From: Haloplasma contractile SSD-17B
GTDB lineage: Bacteria > Bacillota_I > Bacilli_A > Haloplasmatales > Haloplasmataceae
DNA: 64,000 nt
Assembly: GCF_000215935.2 (NCBI RefSeq)
Contig: NZ_AFNU02000001.1
Location: 544,413-608,412, forward strand
Reading direction: 5' to 3'
Numbering within the stretch: position 1 is the stretch's first letter; each line of letters starts with the position of its first letter. Below, piece by piece: positions 7,686 to 17,586 of this stretch. Under the pieces are notes generated by a model. It saw only the letters and a program-made list of their open reading frames with translations. It made no database searches and was not told the origin of the DNA. Both the position numbers and the translations under genes were made by a program.

Positions 7686-8878
7686 TATGCTACACCTCCT
7701 ACAGTAGTTGTAACATAGAATACTAATCCAATAATTAATGCTATTGTGAATCCGTAGAAGATCCATTCTTTCACTCTAATACCACGGTTTTGAGATGCAA
7801 ATGCTCCATCGATTAATGGTACAAACATATTCATAATTAAGATTGAGAATAGAACACCTTCAGGATACCCTCCTAGCATACGAATAGCAAATGTGATAAT
7901 TGCTAGGTAAGTAGCAAAGATAATTTTACCACGTCTTGTCATAGGGGATGTTACTGGTTCTGTTGCCATAAATACAGCACCGAATAATAAACCACCTGTT
8001 AATACTTGGAATAATGGATAATAAATTGCTAAGAATTCTAAACCATTAGAGTCAAATCCACCTAATCCACTGATTAAGGCAACAGCCCATGACATTAAGA
8101 ATACAAGTCCTACATAAATAGTAGGAACATACCAGTTAATTGTTTTGCGAAATGCTAAATAAATAGCTGCTAGAATAATCCACCAAGATAATCCTTCACC
8201 AAGCGCACTTGGATAGAAACCAAGTAAAATATTCCAAAACGATCCAAATTGGTCTATGATTTGACTTAGTGTTGGTAAATAACCAGCAGTCTCAGATGCT
8301 AAGTGTGCAAGCGGTGATGCACTACTGTAACCGTCAGCAATTTGATGATCAGGAATAAAACTTACATAATCAGTTGCTTTTTGAGATAATAAGTCAGCCC
8401 ATGCAATTGTTACGAAAGCTCGTCCTACTAGAGCTGGATTAAATATATTTTGTCCTACTCCACCGAATATCGTTTTCCCTAGAATAATCGCAACGAATCC
8501 ACCAATAAAGACAACATATAACGGTGTATTAATCGGTAATGCTAATGCATAAAGCATCCCTGTTATTGAAGGATAGGTTGTAGCCATTATCCTAAACCAA
8601 CCAGCAAATCCTTCATACTTTTTATCAACAAATCTCCACCATAGTGATTCGGCTAGCAAACAAGATCCTACTGCCACAAAGATCACCAGTGCAGCTCTGA
8701 TTGCTACCTCAATACCACTAGAGAATGATAAATTTAGTACAATAGTTGAATATAAAAATTGAAATATAATGGCTACTACAGCCATTGGATAGGTCGTAAT
8801 CGGTAAATCAAACATATAGCTATGCGTAGAACTTCCGCTATGAATATGCGGGTACGCACCACGTTGTATCTTCGCCAT
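7685..8878 (-). CDS. rnfD: Rnf complex subunit RnfD, integral flavoprotein
   Basis: The 397-residue protein belongs to the NqrB/RnfD family, with about ten membrane helices. It carries covalent FMN and takes part in cation transfer. The flavinylation site reads DGYSSAS at residues 182-188. It fits the ApbE recognition pattern but has a serine (S188) where most RnfD proteins have threonine. A second conserved stretch, ATEPVTSPMTRRGK, lies near residues 305-318. The ATG at 8878 follows AGAGGAGA. The gene overlaps rnfG by one base. Confidence 0.93.
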   Translation of the reverse strand: MAKIQRGAYPHIHSGSSTHSYMFDLPITTYPMAVVAIIFQFLYSTIVLNLSFSSGIEVAIRAALVIFVAVGSCLLAESLWWRFVDKKYEGFAGWFRIMATTYPSITGMLYALALPINTPLYVVFIGGFVAIILGKTIFGGVGQNIFNPALVGRAFVTIAWADLLSQKATDYVSFIPDHQIADGYSSASPLAHLASETAGYLPTLSQIIDQFGSFWNILLGFYPSALGEGLSWWIILAAIYLAFRKTINWYVPTIYVGLVFLMSWAVALISGLGGFDSNGLEFLAIYYPLFQVLTGGLLFGAVFMATEPVTSPMTRRGKIIFATYLAIITFAIRMLGGYPEGVLFSILIMNMFVPLIDGAFASQNRGIRVKEWIFYGFTIALIIGLVFYVTTTVGGVA

Positions 8879-8950
8879 ATTAATTCTCCTCTCTGTTAAA
8901 AAAATGATTGCCTTTTATGATTAATTAGTTCTAATTCTTCTATCATTTTA

Positions 8951-10339
8951 TTACTTCTTGTTTTTATTCTTTACATTATAGAACATCTGACCTTTTTTAA
9001 TTAATTCCGAAACTTGAATATGAGATGGACATACATAGGTACAAGTACCACAATTAATACACGCGTTTATATCATATTTGTCCATTAAATCGATATCTTT
9101 TGCTTTAGCGGCTTCCTTCAAGGTTGAAGGAACTATGCCTGCAGGACAATGATCAACACAGCTACCACACTTAACACACGGTTGTTCATCACGTTCAAAG
9201 TGATATGGGTCATGTTCTGTAAAGTGTAATAATCCTAATATTACATCCATAGGCGCTTGGTTTTCATCTAATTCAAAATCATGTATATTTGGCAACACTG
9301 TAACGCCTGTAACAGTACGTGTGATGACAAAGTCATCTTTACGTAGTGCAACACCTGTCATAGGCCCCCCTGCTATAAAGCGAAGATCTCCTAAGTCAGT
9401 GGCTACTCCACCTGATAATTTAATTACATCAGATGCTTTTGTTCCGATACGAACTAAATAGTTATTCGGACGTACAATCCCTTCACCAGAAACGGTGATG
9501 ATCCGCTCAAGAACAGGTTGTCCCTTTCTTACAGCGTTCGAAACATTTACAGCTGTTGTTACATTCTTAACAATCACTCCACACTCTACAGGTGAGTCTT
9601 CATAAGTACGGTTTAGTGTACGGTATACAACTTGTTTTTCCCACCCTGCTGGATACTGATCTGGTAATAGTTTAATTGTAATATTGCTGTATGATTTGGA
9701 AGCTTGTTTTAAGGCTTTATAAATATCTTTTTTACCTTTTTTGATTGCAATGATTCCGTTGTTTGCTTCTGCTGCCTTCATCATAATAGTTAAACCATCG
9801 ATAACGCTTTCAGTCATTTCTAGCATTGTACGATAATCAGCGGTAATATAAGGTTCACATTCAGATCCATTTAAGATTACTGTATCAATTGTCTTACTTT
9901 GTTCATTGTTTACGAATGTTAGACGTTCAGATACAATACCAGCCTCTGCCATGACTTCTGATAACTGATCCGCATCCATTTGGTCAATATTCTTAATTGG
10001 ACTAAAGTCATCACTTGGTGTGTCTAAGAAATCATTTTTGATTTTCAAACATTGATAAGGTAATCCTGAATAATGAAATTCCTTTGCAAAACCAACTACT
10101 TCTCCACTTACTGTAGCATGTTTCACAACCGGTAATGTTTTTCCTTTTGTTTTACGAGCAATTTTTTGTCCTAGTTTTACTTTGTCTCCCTCTTCTACTA
10201 AAAGTTCATAGTCGTTACCTTTTATAGAAAGAGGAATATATACGTATTCGGGATTAACAAATTTCTCTGATTCTAACGCAATTGTAGCGCTTTTATGGCC
10301 AGATATTTTTAATCCTTTGGTAGGTTTAAAATGTCTCAT
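8951..10339 (-). CDS. rnfC: Rnf complex subunit RnfC, NADH-side flavo/iron-sulfur subunit
   Basis: The 462-residue peripheral subunit resembles Nqo1/NuoF and is the NAD+-reducing module of Rnf. Two [4Fe-4S] binding motifs lie near the C-terminus: CVKCGSCVDHCP at about 388-399 and CINCGTCTYVCP at about 427-438. The glycine-rich NADH/FMN region lies in the middle. The start is the ATG at 10339, eight bases after AAAGGAG; the upstream in-frame GTG overlaps that site. It is the first gene of the operon and has a strong promoter about 85 bases upstream. Confidence 0.95.
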   Translation of the reverse strand: MRHFKPTKGLKISGHKSATIALESEKFVNPEYVYIPLSIKGNDYELLVEEGDKVKLGQKIARKTKGKTLPVVKHATVSGEVVGFAKEFHYSGLPYQCLKIKNDFLDTPSDDFSPIKNIDQMDADQLSEVMAEAGIVSERLTFVNNEQSKTIDTVILNGSECEPYITADYRTMLEMTESVIDGLTIMMKAAEANNGIIAIKKGKKDIYKALKQASKSYSNITIKLLPDQYPAGWEKQVVYRTLNRTYEDSPVECGVIVKNVTTAVNVSNAVRKGQPVLERIITVSGEGIVRPNNYLVRIGTKASDVIKLSGGVATDLGDLRFIAGGPMTGVALRKDDFVITRTVTGVTVLPNIHDFELDENQAPMDVILGLLHFTEHDPYHFERDEQPCVKCGSCVDHCPAGIVPSTLKEAAKAKDIDLMDKYDINACINCGTCTYVCPSHIQVSELIKKGQMFYNVKNKNKK

Positions 10340-10423
10340 CCTATACACTCCTTTTTATTAAATCAATAAAAATGCTTTGTTAAAAAAATCAATCATAATG
10401 CTTACTCTAAACTATACCTTACA

Positions 10424-10452
10424 ATTATAACTTTATTTCACAAGTTTGTAAA
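10424..10452 (-). promoter_or_regulatory. Strong SigA-type promoter for the rnf operon
   Basis: On the minus strand, TTTACA (10447-10452), a 17-base spacer and a perfect TATAAT (10424-10429) lead into rnfC. The expected leader is about 75-80 bases. I see no riboswitch-like fold in it. Confidence 0.75.
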
Positions 10453-10554
10453 TAAATGTGGATTTATTCACAATATTAATTATAAAGCGTTTACAACCTT
10501 AATTATACCATATAATAATAAGTTATAATATATGATATATATATATAAAGAAAA

Positions 10555-10581
10555 GAGTAAAACAGATTACTTGTTTTACTC
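10555..10581 (-). terminator. Intrinsic terminator after the LysM/GH18 gene
   Basis: GAGTAAAACA (10555-10564) pairs with TGTTTTACTC (10572-10581). The minus strand continues with TTTTCTTT. It lies 37 bases past the stop codon of the sleL-like gene. Confidence 0.8.
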
Positions 10582-10617
10582 CTTTTATTAGCAAAAGTTG
10601 ATAAGGTAGTTTGTTTT

Positions 10618-11904
10618 TTATCTCTTTATAACATTGAAATTATCTTCTATTAAAAGCCAGTTTTGTGGGAACGGTAATCCTAATTTCCAATAACTGACCC
10701 CACGTAAGTCTAATTCTTTAACTAAATCAAACTTTGCCTGTATCGAACGTGCATCTTCAAACCAGATGATATGCTCTTTTCCATCATCGTCAAAATATTC
10801 GATAAATGGTGCTTGTGATACGTCATCATATTGAATTGCTGCATTAAACTCATATGCTCTTCTTATTGCTTCTTGTGGACTTATTGCCTCTGCAAATTCT
10901 CCTCCCGGAACAAACGGTAAGGTCCAATCATAACCGTATAAATTCTGTCCTAACATGATTTTATTTGCTGGCATCTCTGATAGTGCATATTTTACAACTT
11001 CAGTAACCTCAGGAAGTGGTGATACAGCTCTTGGTGGTCCTCCACTATATCCCCATTCGTAAGTCATTAAAACGACAAAGTCAGCGATTTCTCCGTGTGC
11101 AGCGTAATCATGAGCTTCATACCAAGCTCCTGCCTGTTCTGCACTAGTTTTAGGTGCTAATGCAGTAGACATTAGAAGTCCCGCATCTGATATTTGTCGT
11201 TTTGCCTTTCTTAAAAATTCATTATAAGCTCCTTTTAACTCTGGTGGCAAAAACTCTAAATCAAAATGTACATCACTAAATCCAACTTGCTTTGCAGTCT
11301 CAACAATGTTGTTAATTAACTTTTCTTGTAGTTCTTCATCCGTTAAAATAATACGTCCCAGTTCTCGACTAAACTGGCCCTCTTCTAAGTTGGTTATGAC
11401 CATCATTAATGCGGCATTATTGATTTCTGCTATAAACTTGAAATTATCAAGTGGTGGAGCATTTAATGTTCCATCACGATTGATTTTATAACTAAATGGC
11501 GCTAAGTAAGTTAAATAGGGAGCCGCTTCTCTTGCAGCCCGTTCAAGTCGTGGACTTACCGTATCACCAAACGGTTCAACATAGGCATTAATTTCTGCAG
11601 CAGTTCTAGGTCGTGGTGGAATATACAGTTCTAATCCAGGGTAAATTGGTTTATTAAGTGGAATCCGGTACATTTTTGCTAATTCGTTACTATTGATTTC
11701 CAACTTTTCCGCAATTGTAAATAGTGTATCGCCCGGTTGGACAGTATAAAAGCTTCCTATGATTGGAATAACTAAAGTCTGCCCAACGACTAATTGACTA
11801 GGGTTTTCTAGTTTATTCGCTCTAATGATATCAGAAACAGTCGTATTATAAAATTGTGCAAGTTCATAGACTGTATCCCCTTTTTCAACAATATGTATTT
11901 GCAT
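10618..11904 (-). CDS. sleL: LysM-LysM-GH18 spore cortex-lytic type hydrolase (SleL/YaaH-like)
   Basis: The best start is the ATG at 11904, after AAAGGAGGAG; the frame is open further upstream but without a site. The 428-residue protein has two LysM peptidoglycan-binding repeats (residues 1-47 and 51-96) and a GH18 domain. The GH18 signature DVHFDLE ends in the catalytic E217. There is no signal peptide, as in Bacillus SleL/YaaH, which sits in the spore coat and hydrolyses muramic-lactam cortex fragments at germination. With the gerA operon at 34-38 kb this supports a sporulating lineage. The cortex role is inferred from family and layout. Confidence 0.88.
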   Translation of the reverse strand: MQIHIVEKGDTVYELAQFYNTTVSDIIRANKLENPSQLVVGQTLVIPIIGSFYTVQPGDTLFTIAEKLEINSNELAKMYRIPLNKPIYPGLELYIPPRPRTAAEINAYVEPFGDTVSPRLERAAREAAPYLTYLAPFSYKINRDGTLNAPPLDNFKFIAEINNAALMMVITNLEEGQFSRELGRIILTDEELQEKLINNIVETAKQVGFSDVHFDLEFLPPELKGAYNEFLRKAKRQISDAGLLMSTALAPKTSAEQAGAWYEAHDYAAHGEIADFVVLMTYEWGYSGGPPRAVSPLPEVTEVVKYALSEMPANKIMLGQNLYGYDWTLPFVPGGEFAEAISPQEAIRRAYEFNAAIQYDDVSQAPFIEYFDDDGKEHIIWFEDARSIQAKFDLVKELDLRGVSYWKLGLPFPQNWLLIEDNFNVIKR

Positions 11905-12079
11905 GGTGTCTTCTCCTCCTTTTCGTATAACAGTACATATTATTTTATGAAAAGAGGTAAAGGAACGGTGACAAAAATCGCACAAAAAATTAGACTGTGG
12001 TACTTTAAACCCTACTAAGGTTTAAAACAACTAACTTTAATAAAGGTGAATCATTTTCCTAAAGGCAGTTGCATAGTGA

Positions 12080-12108
12080 TTACTAAAGATCATATAATTT
12101 GGTATACT
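12080..12108 (+). promoter_or_regulatory. Extended -10 promoter for the nitroreductase gene
   Basis: TTACTA (12080-12085) and TATACT (12103-12108) are 17 bases apart, and a TG one base before the -10 makes it an extended -10 promoter. A TTTAAACC/GGTTTAAA inverted repeat lies about 60 bases upstream (12004-12026) and could be an operator. Confidence 0.55.
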
Positions 12109-12140
12109 ATGGTTATAAAATTATAAATTAAGGAGTGAGG

Positions 12141-12881
12141 ATGATGAATGGTACATTAAATACTTATTTAAAACACCGTTCGATTCGTAGTTACAAAGAT
12201 AAAATGATTAAAAAGAACGATTTAGAGTTAGTGATTAAGTCGGCTCAAGCAGCTCCATCTTCAATTAATGGACAACAAGTATCAATTATTGCAATAACTG
12301 ATAAGGAAAAGAAAGCAACAATTACTGAATTATGTGGAAATCAATTGTGGATTGATGAAGCACCTGTATTTCTATTGTTTGTAGCAGATTTTTATCGTGC
12401 GAAGCTTGCTGCAGATAAAAATAATGTCCCATTTGGAATAACCGATGGACTAGAGGCATCGCTAGTTGCGTCAGTTGATGTTGGACTTTCAATGGGAAAT
12501 GCAATAGGCACGGCTGAATCACTAGGTTATGGTACGGTATGTATTGGTGGTGCTAGATCAAATCCAACTAAAATGGTAGAATTATTAAATTTACCAGAGT
12601 ACGTTTACCCAATCTGTGGACTTTGTATTGGTTATCCTAAAGATGAATCCACACTGAAACCTCGTCTTCCTAAGGAAGCAGTGTATCATGAGGAAACCTA
12701 TAATAAGGAACTTAGACCGCTAATTGATCAGTATGACAAAACCATGTCAGCATATATGAAAGAACGTACAAATGGTGAAAATGATCGAAACTGGTCAGAA
12801 GGAATTTCAAACTTTTATAAAACAAACTATTCTCCACACACACGAAATGAAATGAAAAAGCAAGGGTTTAAAAATGAATAG
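12141..12881 (+). CDS. NADPH-dependent FMN nitroreductase (NfsA/FRP family)
   Basis: The 246-residue protein matches the NfsA/FRP group of oxygen-insensitive nitroreductases and flavin reductases. N-terminal HRSIRSYKD and AAPSSINGQQ contact FMN, and a later GLCIGYP motif is also family-typical. Such enzymes use NAD(P)H to reduce nitro compounds, quinones or free flavin in the cytoplasm. The start is the ATG at 12141, six bases after AAGGAG. It is a single-gene unit with its own promoter and a strong terminator. The physiological substrate is not evident. Confidence 0.88.
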   Translation: MMNGTLNTYLKHRSIRSYKDKMIKKNDLELVIKSAQAAPSSINGQQVSIIAITDKEKKATITELCGNQLWIDEAPVFLLFVADFYRAKLAADKNNVPFGITDGLEASLVASVDVGLSMGNAIGTAESLGYGTVCIGGARSNPTKMVELLNLPEYVYPICGLCIGYPKDESTLKPRLPKEAVYHEETYNKELRPLIDQYDKTMSAYMKERTNGENDRNWSEGISNFYKTNYSPHTRNEMKKQGFKNE

Positions 12882-12896
12882 CTTTAAACTAAATAT

Positions 12897-12935
12897 AATC
12901 AAAAAAGGACTTGAATTCCAAGTCCTTTTTTGATT
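12897..12935 (+). terminator. Bidirectional terminator between nitroreductase and ptsI
   Basis: AAAAAAGGACTTG pairs with CAAGTCCTTTTTT around a five-base loop, and the flanking AATC/GATT extend the stem. It serves the plus-strand nitroreductase gene and, from the other side, the minus-strand ptsI gene. Confidence 0.9.
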
Positions 12936-12985
12936 TACATATCTACAACAGTTTGTGTTTAAACGATTTATGAACGAATAATATA

Positions 12986-14698
12986 TTATTTAAATTTAAC
13001 AGTTGCTTTCACTAGTTGTTCTACTTCATTTGCAGAACGACACTTTAATGCCTCACTACCTAATTGTTTCATTTCTTCTTTAGATAATTTACTTAATAGT
13101 GCCCGCGTTGGTAAAATTGAAGTCGAACTCATACTAAACTCATCTAATCCCAAGCCTAATAATATTGGAACAGCAATTTCATCTCCAGCCATTTCGCCAC
13201 ACATTCCTACCCACTTACCTTTAGCATGTGCAGCTTGTATAACCATATCGATTAATCTTAATAATGATGGATTATAAGGTTGATACAAATAGGATACATG
13301 TTCATTCATTCGGTCAGCAGCGAATGTATATTGAATTAAATCATTTGTCCCAATACTAAAGAAGTCAACGACATCTGCAAACTTGTCTGCTAGGAGGGCT
13401 GCTGAGGGAATTTCTACCATCATTCCAATTTCTATATCTTCGCTTACAGCATATCCCTCTTCAAACAACTTATCTTTTACAGAAAGCAAATAGTCCCTAG
13501 CCTCTATAAATTCATCAATTGTTGCAATCATCGGAAACATAATTTTAAGATTTCCTTCAGTACTAGCCCGAAGTAATGCTCTTAACTGTGTTTCAAAGAT
13601 TGATTTCTCCTTTAGGCATAGTCTAATCGCGCGATAACCTAAAAACGGATTCATTTCTTTTGGGAAATCTAAATATGGTAATTCTTTATCGCCGCCAATA
13701 TCTAAAGTTCTTACAACTACTGGTTTATTCCCCATTGAAGCCAACACTTTTTTATACGCATCATATTGTTGTTCTTCAGTAGGAAGTTCAGTTCTGTCCA
13801 TATATAGGAATTCTGTACGATATAAACCGATTCCTTCAGCTCCGTTTTCTAATACACCCTTTAAATCATTTGGAGTACCTATATTTGCAGCTAATTCAAC
13901 ATGGACATTATCCCTAGTTTTAGTTGTTGTATCTTTTAATTGAGCCCATTCCTGTTTTTGATGTTCATATTCCTTGATTTTATTTTTATAATCCATTATT
14001 TCATTTTCATTTGGGTTTACAATGACGAACCCATCAATTGCATTAATAATTACAAAATCACCATGTTTTACATGAGATGTAATTGACTTTGTTCCTACAA
14101 TTGCTGGTATCTCCAAACTTCTTGCCATTATTGCAGAATGTGAGGTTCTACCTCCTACATTTGTAATAAATCCTTTTACTAGCTCTTTATTTAATTGTGA
14201 TGTCTCTGATGGAGTTAGGTCATCACTTACAATAATAACTTCACTTGTTATAGATGAAGGATCATGAACGTTAATCTTTAAGAGTTTAGCAAGAATCCGG
14301 TTTGTCACATCTTTAATATCCGAAGCGCGCTCTTTCATATACTCATTATCCATCGCTTCGAAGATAGCAACAAAATGTTCACGAGTCTGTTTTACTGCAT
14401 ACTCTACACATACATTATCTTTCTTAATAATGTCAATTACTTGAGTAACAAAGTCTGGATCATTGACTAGTAACAGATGTGCATCAAATATTTGAGCATG
14501 ATCTTCTCCAACATTATTTGCAGCTTTTTCTCTTAATATTTTTAATTCTTTTTTACAAGCTACTATAGCGTCCGTTAATCGCTTCTCTTCATTCTCTACA
14601 TCTGTAATTGTTTCTTTAGTTACATTAAGTTTTAGTTCTTCTAATTTATATACTTTACCGATTGCATAACCTTGACTTGCTGTGATTCCTTTAATCAT
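12986..14698 (-). CDS. ptsI: PTS enzyme I (phosphoenolpyruvate-protein phosphotransferase)
   Basis: The 570-residue protein has the full enzyme I layout: HPr-binding/swivel N-terminal half, then a PEP-binding TIM barrel. The phosphorylated histidine is H187 in [13 protein letters not shown]. The barrel motif [12 protein letters not shown] and the GTNDLIQYT loop are also present. It takes phosphate from PEP and passes it to HPr. It lies at the end of the fructose operon; HPr is not in the window. The long perfect hairpin before it (14732-14770) may reduce read-through from the transporter gene. Confidence 0.95.
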   Translation of the reverse strand: MIKGITASQGYAIGKVYKLEELKLNVTKETITDVENEEKRLTDAIVACKKELKILREKAANNVGEDHAQIFDAHLLLVNDPDFVTQVIDIIKKDNVCVEYAVKQTREHFVAIFEAMDNEYMKERASDIKDVTNRILAKLLKINVHDPSSITSEVIIVSDDLTPSETSQLNKELVKGFITNVGGRTSHSAIMARSLEIPAIVGTKSITSHVKHGDFVIINAIDGFVIVNPNENEIMDYKNKIKEYEHQKQEWAQLKDTTTKTRDNVHVELAANIGTPNDLKGVLENGAEGIGLYRTEFLYMDRTELPTEEQQYDAYKKVLASMGNKPVVVRTLDIGGDKELPYLDFPKEMNPFLGYRAIRLCLKEKSIFETQLRALLRASTEGNLKIMFPMIATIDEFIEARDYLLSVKDKLFEEGYAVSEDIEIGMMVEIPSAALLADKFADVVDFFSIGTNDLIQYTFAADRMNEHVSYLYQPYNPSLLRLIDMVIQAAHAKGKWVGMCGEMAGDEIAVPILLGLGLDEFSMSSTSILPTRALLSKLSKEEMKQLGSEALKCRSANEVEQLVKATVKFK

Positions 14699-14731
14699 AA
14701 TTCCTCACCCTTAATGTTAAGTTATATTTCA

Positions 14732-14770
14732 TAAGAAAAGTAAAATGCGTTTTGCATTTTACTTTTCTTA
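14732..14770 (-). terminator. Long hairpin between fruA and ptsI (partial terminator or processing site)
   Basis: A 17-base perfect inverted repeat (14732-14748 with 14754-14770) has a five-base loop. The minus-strand 3' arm is GCATTTTACTTTTCTTA. It is T-rich but lacks a clean T-run beyond the stem. It could be an attenuating terminator or mRNA stabiliser that gives ptsI a different level from the upstream genes. Confidence 0.6.
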
Positions 14771-14785
14771 ATGTATGTAATGTGA

Positions 14786-16189
14786 TTATTTATTAAATAT
14801 TTTAATAGGTAATATAAGTCTTAATAATGCTGCAGTAACTACTGTACCTATAGCCAGAGCGACAATGTACATGTACCAACCATCCATAACAGGAATTACG
14901 AACAATCCACCATGAGGTGCAGGCGTAGACACTTTGAACCACATTGATAATGCTCCTGCTACTGCAGATCCAATAATGATTGAGGGTAATACTTTTAATG
15001 GTCTCGCTGCTGCAAATGGAATTGCTCCTTCAGTAATGAATGAGATTCCCATTACGTAGTTAACTTTACCAGCTTCTCGTTCTTGCTTAGTAAATAAATT
15101 AGGGAATAAAGTAGTTGCTAATGCAATACCTAATGGAGGTACCATTCCACCAGCCATAACAGCAGCCATAATTTGACTTGAAACAGATACTAGTTCACCA
15201 TCTACAGTCATAGATACGGTTGCAGTACCGAAAAGATAAGCGGTTTTATTGATTGGTCCACCCATATCAACAGCCATCATTCCACCAAGTAGTAACCCTA
15301 ATATAATCGCATGCGAGCCATCTATTTCGTTCAACCAATTAGCTAAACCAGAATTGATCGGTTCCATAAAATAATTAACAAGAATCATTACACCAGCAAT
15401 TCCTGCAACACCTATAAGCGGATATAATAAAATAGGTTTAATACCATCTAATGATTTAGGCAATGAACTAAATACGTACTTTAATAATACTATGATATAT
15501 CCAGCTGCAAAACCAGCAATAATAGCTCCTAGGAATCCACTTCCTCCTTGACCAGCTAAATATCCACCGACAAATCCAACCACTAAACCAGGGCGATCGG
15601 AAATACTATACGCTATAAATGCCGCTAGAATTGGCAACATAAATCCAAGCGCTGCTTTACCTGTATCTCCTAGGAATATTGAAAAATCATTTCCCCATCC
15701 AAAGTTACCAGCACCAGCATTTTTGTAGTCAAAAACAAACGCTAGGGCAATTAATATACCACCTGCAACAACAAATGGAATCATGTTTGATACACCGTTC
15801 ATTAAGTGTTTATAAATCGTCCCGATTACACTCGTATTGGATGTAACCCCTTGTGTATTATTTCCTTTACCAGTATAAACAGGAGCATTTTGATTTATAG
15901 CACGATTAATTAAATCTTCTGCTTTATGAATAGCACTACTTACAGAAGTCTGTATCACATGCTTTCCATTAAAACGATCCATCTCAACCTTCGTATCAGC
16001 AGCAACGATCACACATTCTGCTTCCTCGATCTCTCTTGATGATAATACATTTTCAGCTCCTGCAGATCCATTTGTTTCAACCTTTATTTCTATTCCAAGT
16101 TTTTTCGCTGCTTCTTCTAATTTCTCAGCAGCCATAAACGTGTGCGCAATCCCCGTTGGGCACGCTGTAACAGCAACAATCTTTTTCAT
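14786..16189 (-). CDS. fruA: Fructose-specific PTS permease, IIBC component
   Basis: The 467-residue protein begins with a fructose-type IIB domain (residues 1-100) whose phosphorylated cysteine is C10 in TACPTGIAHT. After a linker comes a IIC transport domain (about 125-460) with eight or more membrane helices. It imports fructose or a related sugar while phosphorylating it, giving fructose 1-phosphate for the neighbouring FruK. The IIA domain is not fused as in many FruA proteins but encoded separately just upstream. The ATG at 16189 follows AGGAGAAAGTT. Confidence 0.92.
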   Translation of the reverse strand: MKKIVAVTACPTGIAHTFMAAEKLEEAAKKLGIEIKVETNGSAGAENVLSSREIEEAECVIVAADTKVEMDRFNGKHVIQTSVSSAIHKAEDLINRAINQNAPVYTGKGNNTQGVTSNTSVIGTIYKHLMNGVSNMIPFVVAGGILIALAFVFDYKNAGAGNFGWGNDFSIFLGDTGKAALGFMLPILAAFIAYSISDRPGLVVGFVGGYLAGQGGSGFLGAIIAGFAAGYIIVLLKYVFSSLPKSLDGIKPILLYPLIGVAGIAGVMILVNYFMEPINSGLANWLNEIDGSHAIILGLLLGGMMAVDMGGPINKTAYLFGTATVSMTVDGELVSVSSQIMAAVMAGGMVPPLGIALATTLFPNLFTKQEREAGKVNYVMGISFITEGAIPFAAARPLKVLPSIIIGSAVAGALSMWFKVSTPAPHGGLFVIPVMDGWYMYIVALAIGTVVTAALLRLILPIKIFNK

Positions 16190-16208
16190 AACTTTCTCCT
16201 CCTATAGT

Positions 16209-16661
16209 TTATTGTTTACTATCTATAAGCGCTAAGACTTCATCTTTAGTCTTTGCGTCTAATAGCCCTTGTTTGAAGTCCTCATGAATTAACATTCGTG
16301 CAAGTTTACTTAACGCTTTCAAATGTAAGTCGTTCCCTTTTTCAGGGACAGCAATCATGAAGAAAATAGTAGACAGTTCCCCATCTAAACTTTTATAGTC
16401 AATACCCTTTTCACTAATTCCAAATACAAGCGTTGGCTCAAGAACCGTTTTGCTTTTCGCGTGCGGTATTGCCACACCACCACCTACACCTGTACTAACC
16501 TGCTCTTCACGAGCAATAATTGCTTTTCTAAACTTTTTAATATCCTTAATACGACCGGCATCGTATAACATAGTAACCAATTCATCAATTACTTCCGTTT
16601 TTGTAGAAGATGACAAGCTAAGATTCATCGTGTCTTTTATTAATAGATCGGTAATTTTCAT
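16209..16661 (-). CDS. Fructose PTS IIA component
   Basis: The 150-residue cytoplasmic protein is a mannitol/fructose-type IIA domain. The phosphoryl-accepting histidine is H67 in GVAIPHAKS. It takes phosphate from HPr and passes it to C10 of the IIBC protein encoded 20 bases downstream. It begins immediately after the fruK stop, consistent with one transcript from fruR to ptsI. Confidence 0.9.
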   Translation of the reverse strand: MKITDLLIKDTMNLSLSSSTKTEVIDELVTMLYDAGRIKDIKKFRKAIIAREEQVSTGVGGGVAIPHAKSKTVLEPTLVFGISEKGIDYKSLDGELSTIFFMIAVPEKGNDLHLKALSKLARMLIHEDFKQGLLDAKTKDEVLALIDSKQ

Positions 16662-16662
16662 T

Positions 16663-17586
16663 TTAATTCTCCTTAACTATGTTTATTTTTATTTGAGAAA
16701 TTAATTTTTCAACTTCATCTTTCGTTGCGAGCCCTTTAGAAAAAGCAGTCGCGCTTCCACATGCGGTTGCAAACCTTAACGCGGACTCAAACGAATGATT
16801 CTTGATGTAATCAGCTAAAAATCCAGCTACCATACTGTCGCCTGCGCCTACCGTATGAATTACTTCACTTTGTATCGTGTTAGAACGATATACAAAGTCT
16901 TGGGTAATGAGGACCGCACCATCTCCGCCTAAGGAAATAAGCACATTTTTAGCACCCAGGTTTTGTAGTTTTTTTGCATATTTTATCACTTCGTTATCTG
17001 TTTCTAGTTTAACATCAAACAGTTCTTCTAATTCTACTTTATTAGGTTTTATTAGGAAGGGTTTGAATTCAAGCGTCGATCGAAGCAATTGCTTAGTAGC
17101 ATCTACTACAAGAAACGCTCCCTTTTCATCAACAATCCTTGCAATTTCATTGTATACATTGTGCTTAATTGATGAGGGTACACTACCTGCAATGACTAGT
17201 ATATCGCGTGATTTAAGCTTTTTTATCTTCTTAAGTAAAGCTAGGTAATTATCCTCATTTATATGGGGTCCACTAGCATTAATTTCGGTTTCTGTTTGTC
17301 CTTTTAATTTTACATTAATTCTAGTTTGTCCTGAAACTTCAACAAAATCTGGTTTTAAATACTTATAAATATTAAGTTGTTCTTTTATATAGGAACCTGT
17401 AAATCCAGCTACATAGCCAAATAAAGTAGATTTTATACCTAAATTATTTAGAACAATTGAAACATTGATGCCTTTCCCACCTGGTGAGTATTCTTCATTT
17501 TTTACTCGATTTAAAGTCCCAGGTACTAAATCATCTAGTTTTAATTTATAATCTACACTAGGATTTAAAGTACATGTATAGATCAT
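16663..17586 (-). CDS. fruK: 1-phosphofructokinase
   Basis: The 307-residue PfkB-family sugar kinase converts fructose 1-phosphate to fructose 1,6-bisphosphate. The N-terminal GGKGINVS signature (residues 37-44) and the C-terminal TVGAGDSMVAGF with catalytic D250 are intact. Tagatose-6-phosphate kinase is a close relative, but the fru PTS genes around it favour FruK. Its ATG overlaps the fruR stop codon by four bases (ATGA). Confidence 0.92.
   Translation of the reverse strand: MIYTCTLNPSVDYKLKLDDLVPGTLNRVKNEEYSPGGKGINVSIVLNNLGIKSTLFGYVAGFTGSYIKEQLNIYKYLKPDFVEVSGQTRINVKLKGQTETEINASGPHINEDNYLALLKKIKKLKSRDILVIAGSVPSSIKHNVYNEIARIVDEKGAFLVVDATKQLLRSTLEFKPFLIKPNKVELEELFDVKLETDNEVIKYAKKLQNLGAKNVLISLGGDGAVLITQDFVYRSNTIQSEVIHTVGAGDSMVAGFLADYIKNHSFESALRFATACGSATAFSKGLATKDEVEKLISQIKINIVKEN

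Noticed and set aside
11905..11985. 27-codon N-terminal extension of the LysM/GH18 protein
   Set aside because: It has no ribosome binding site, would place non-homologous sequence before the first LysM, and the ATG at 11904 has AAAGGAGGAG in the right place.
12322..12522. 66-codon minus-strand frame inside the nitroreductase gene
   Set aside because: It is antisense to conserved coding sequence and has no start signals.
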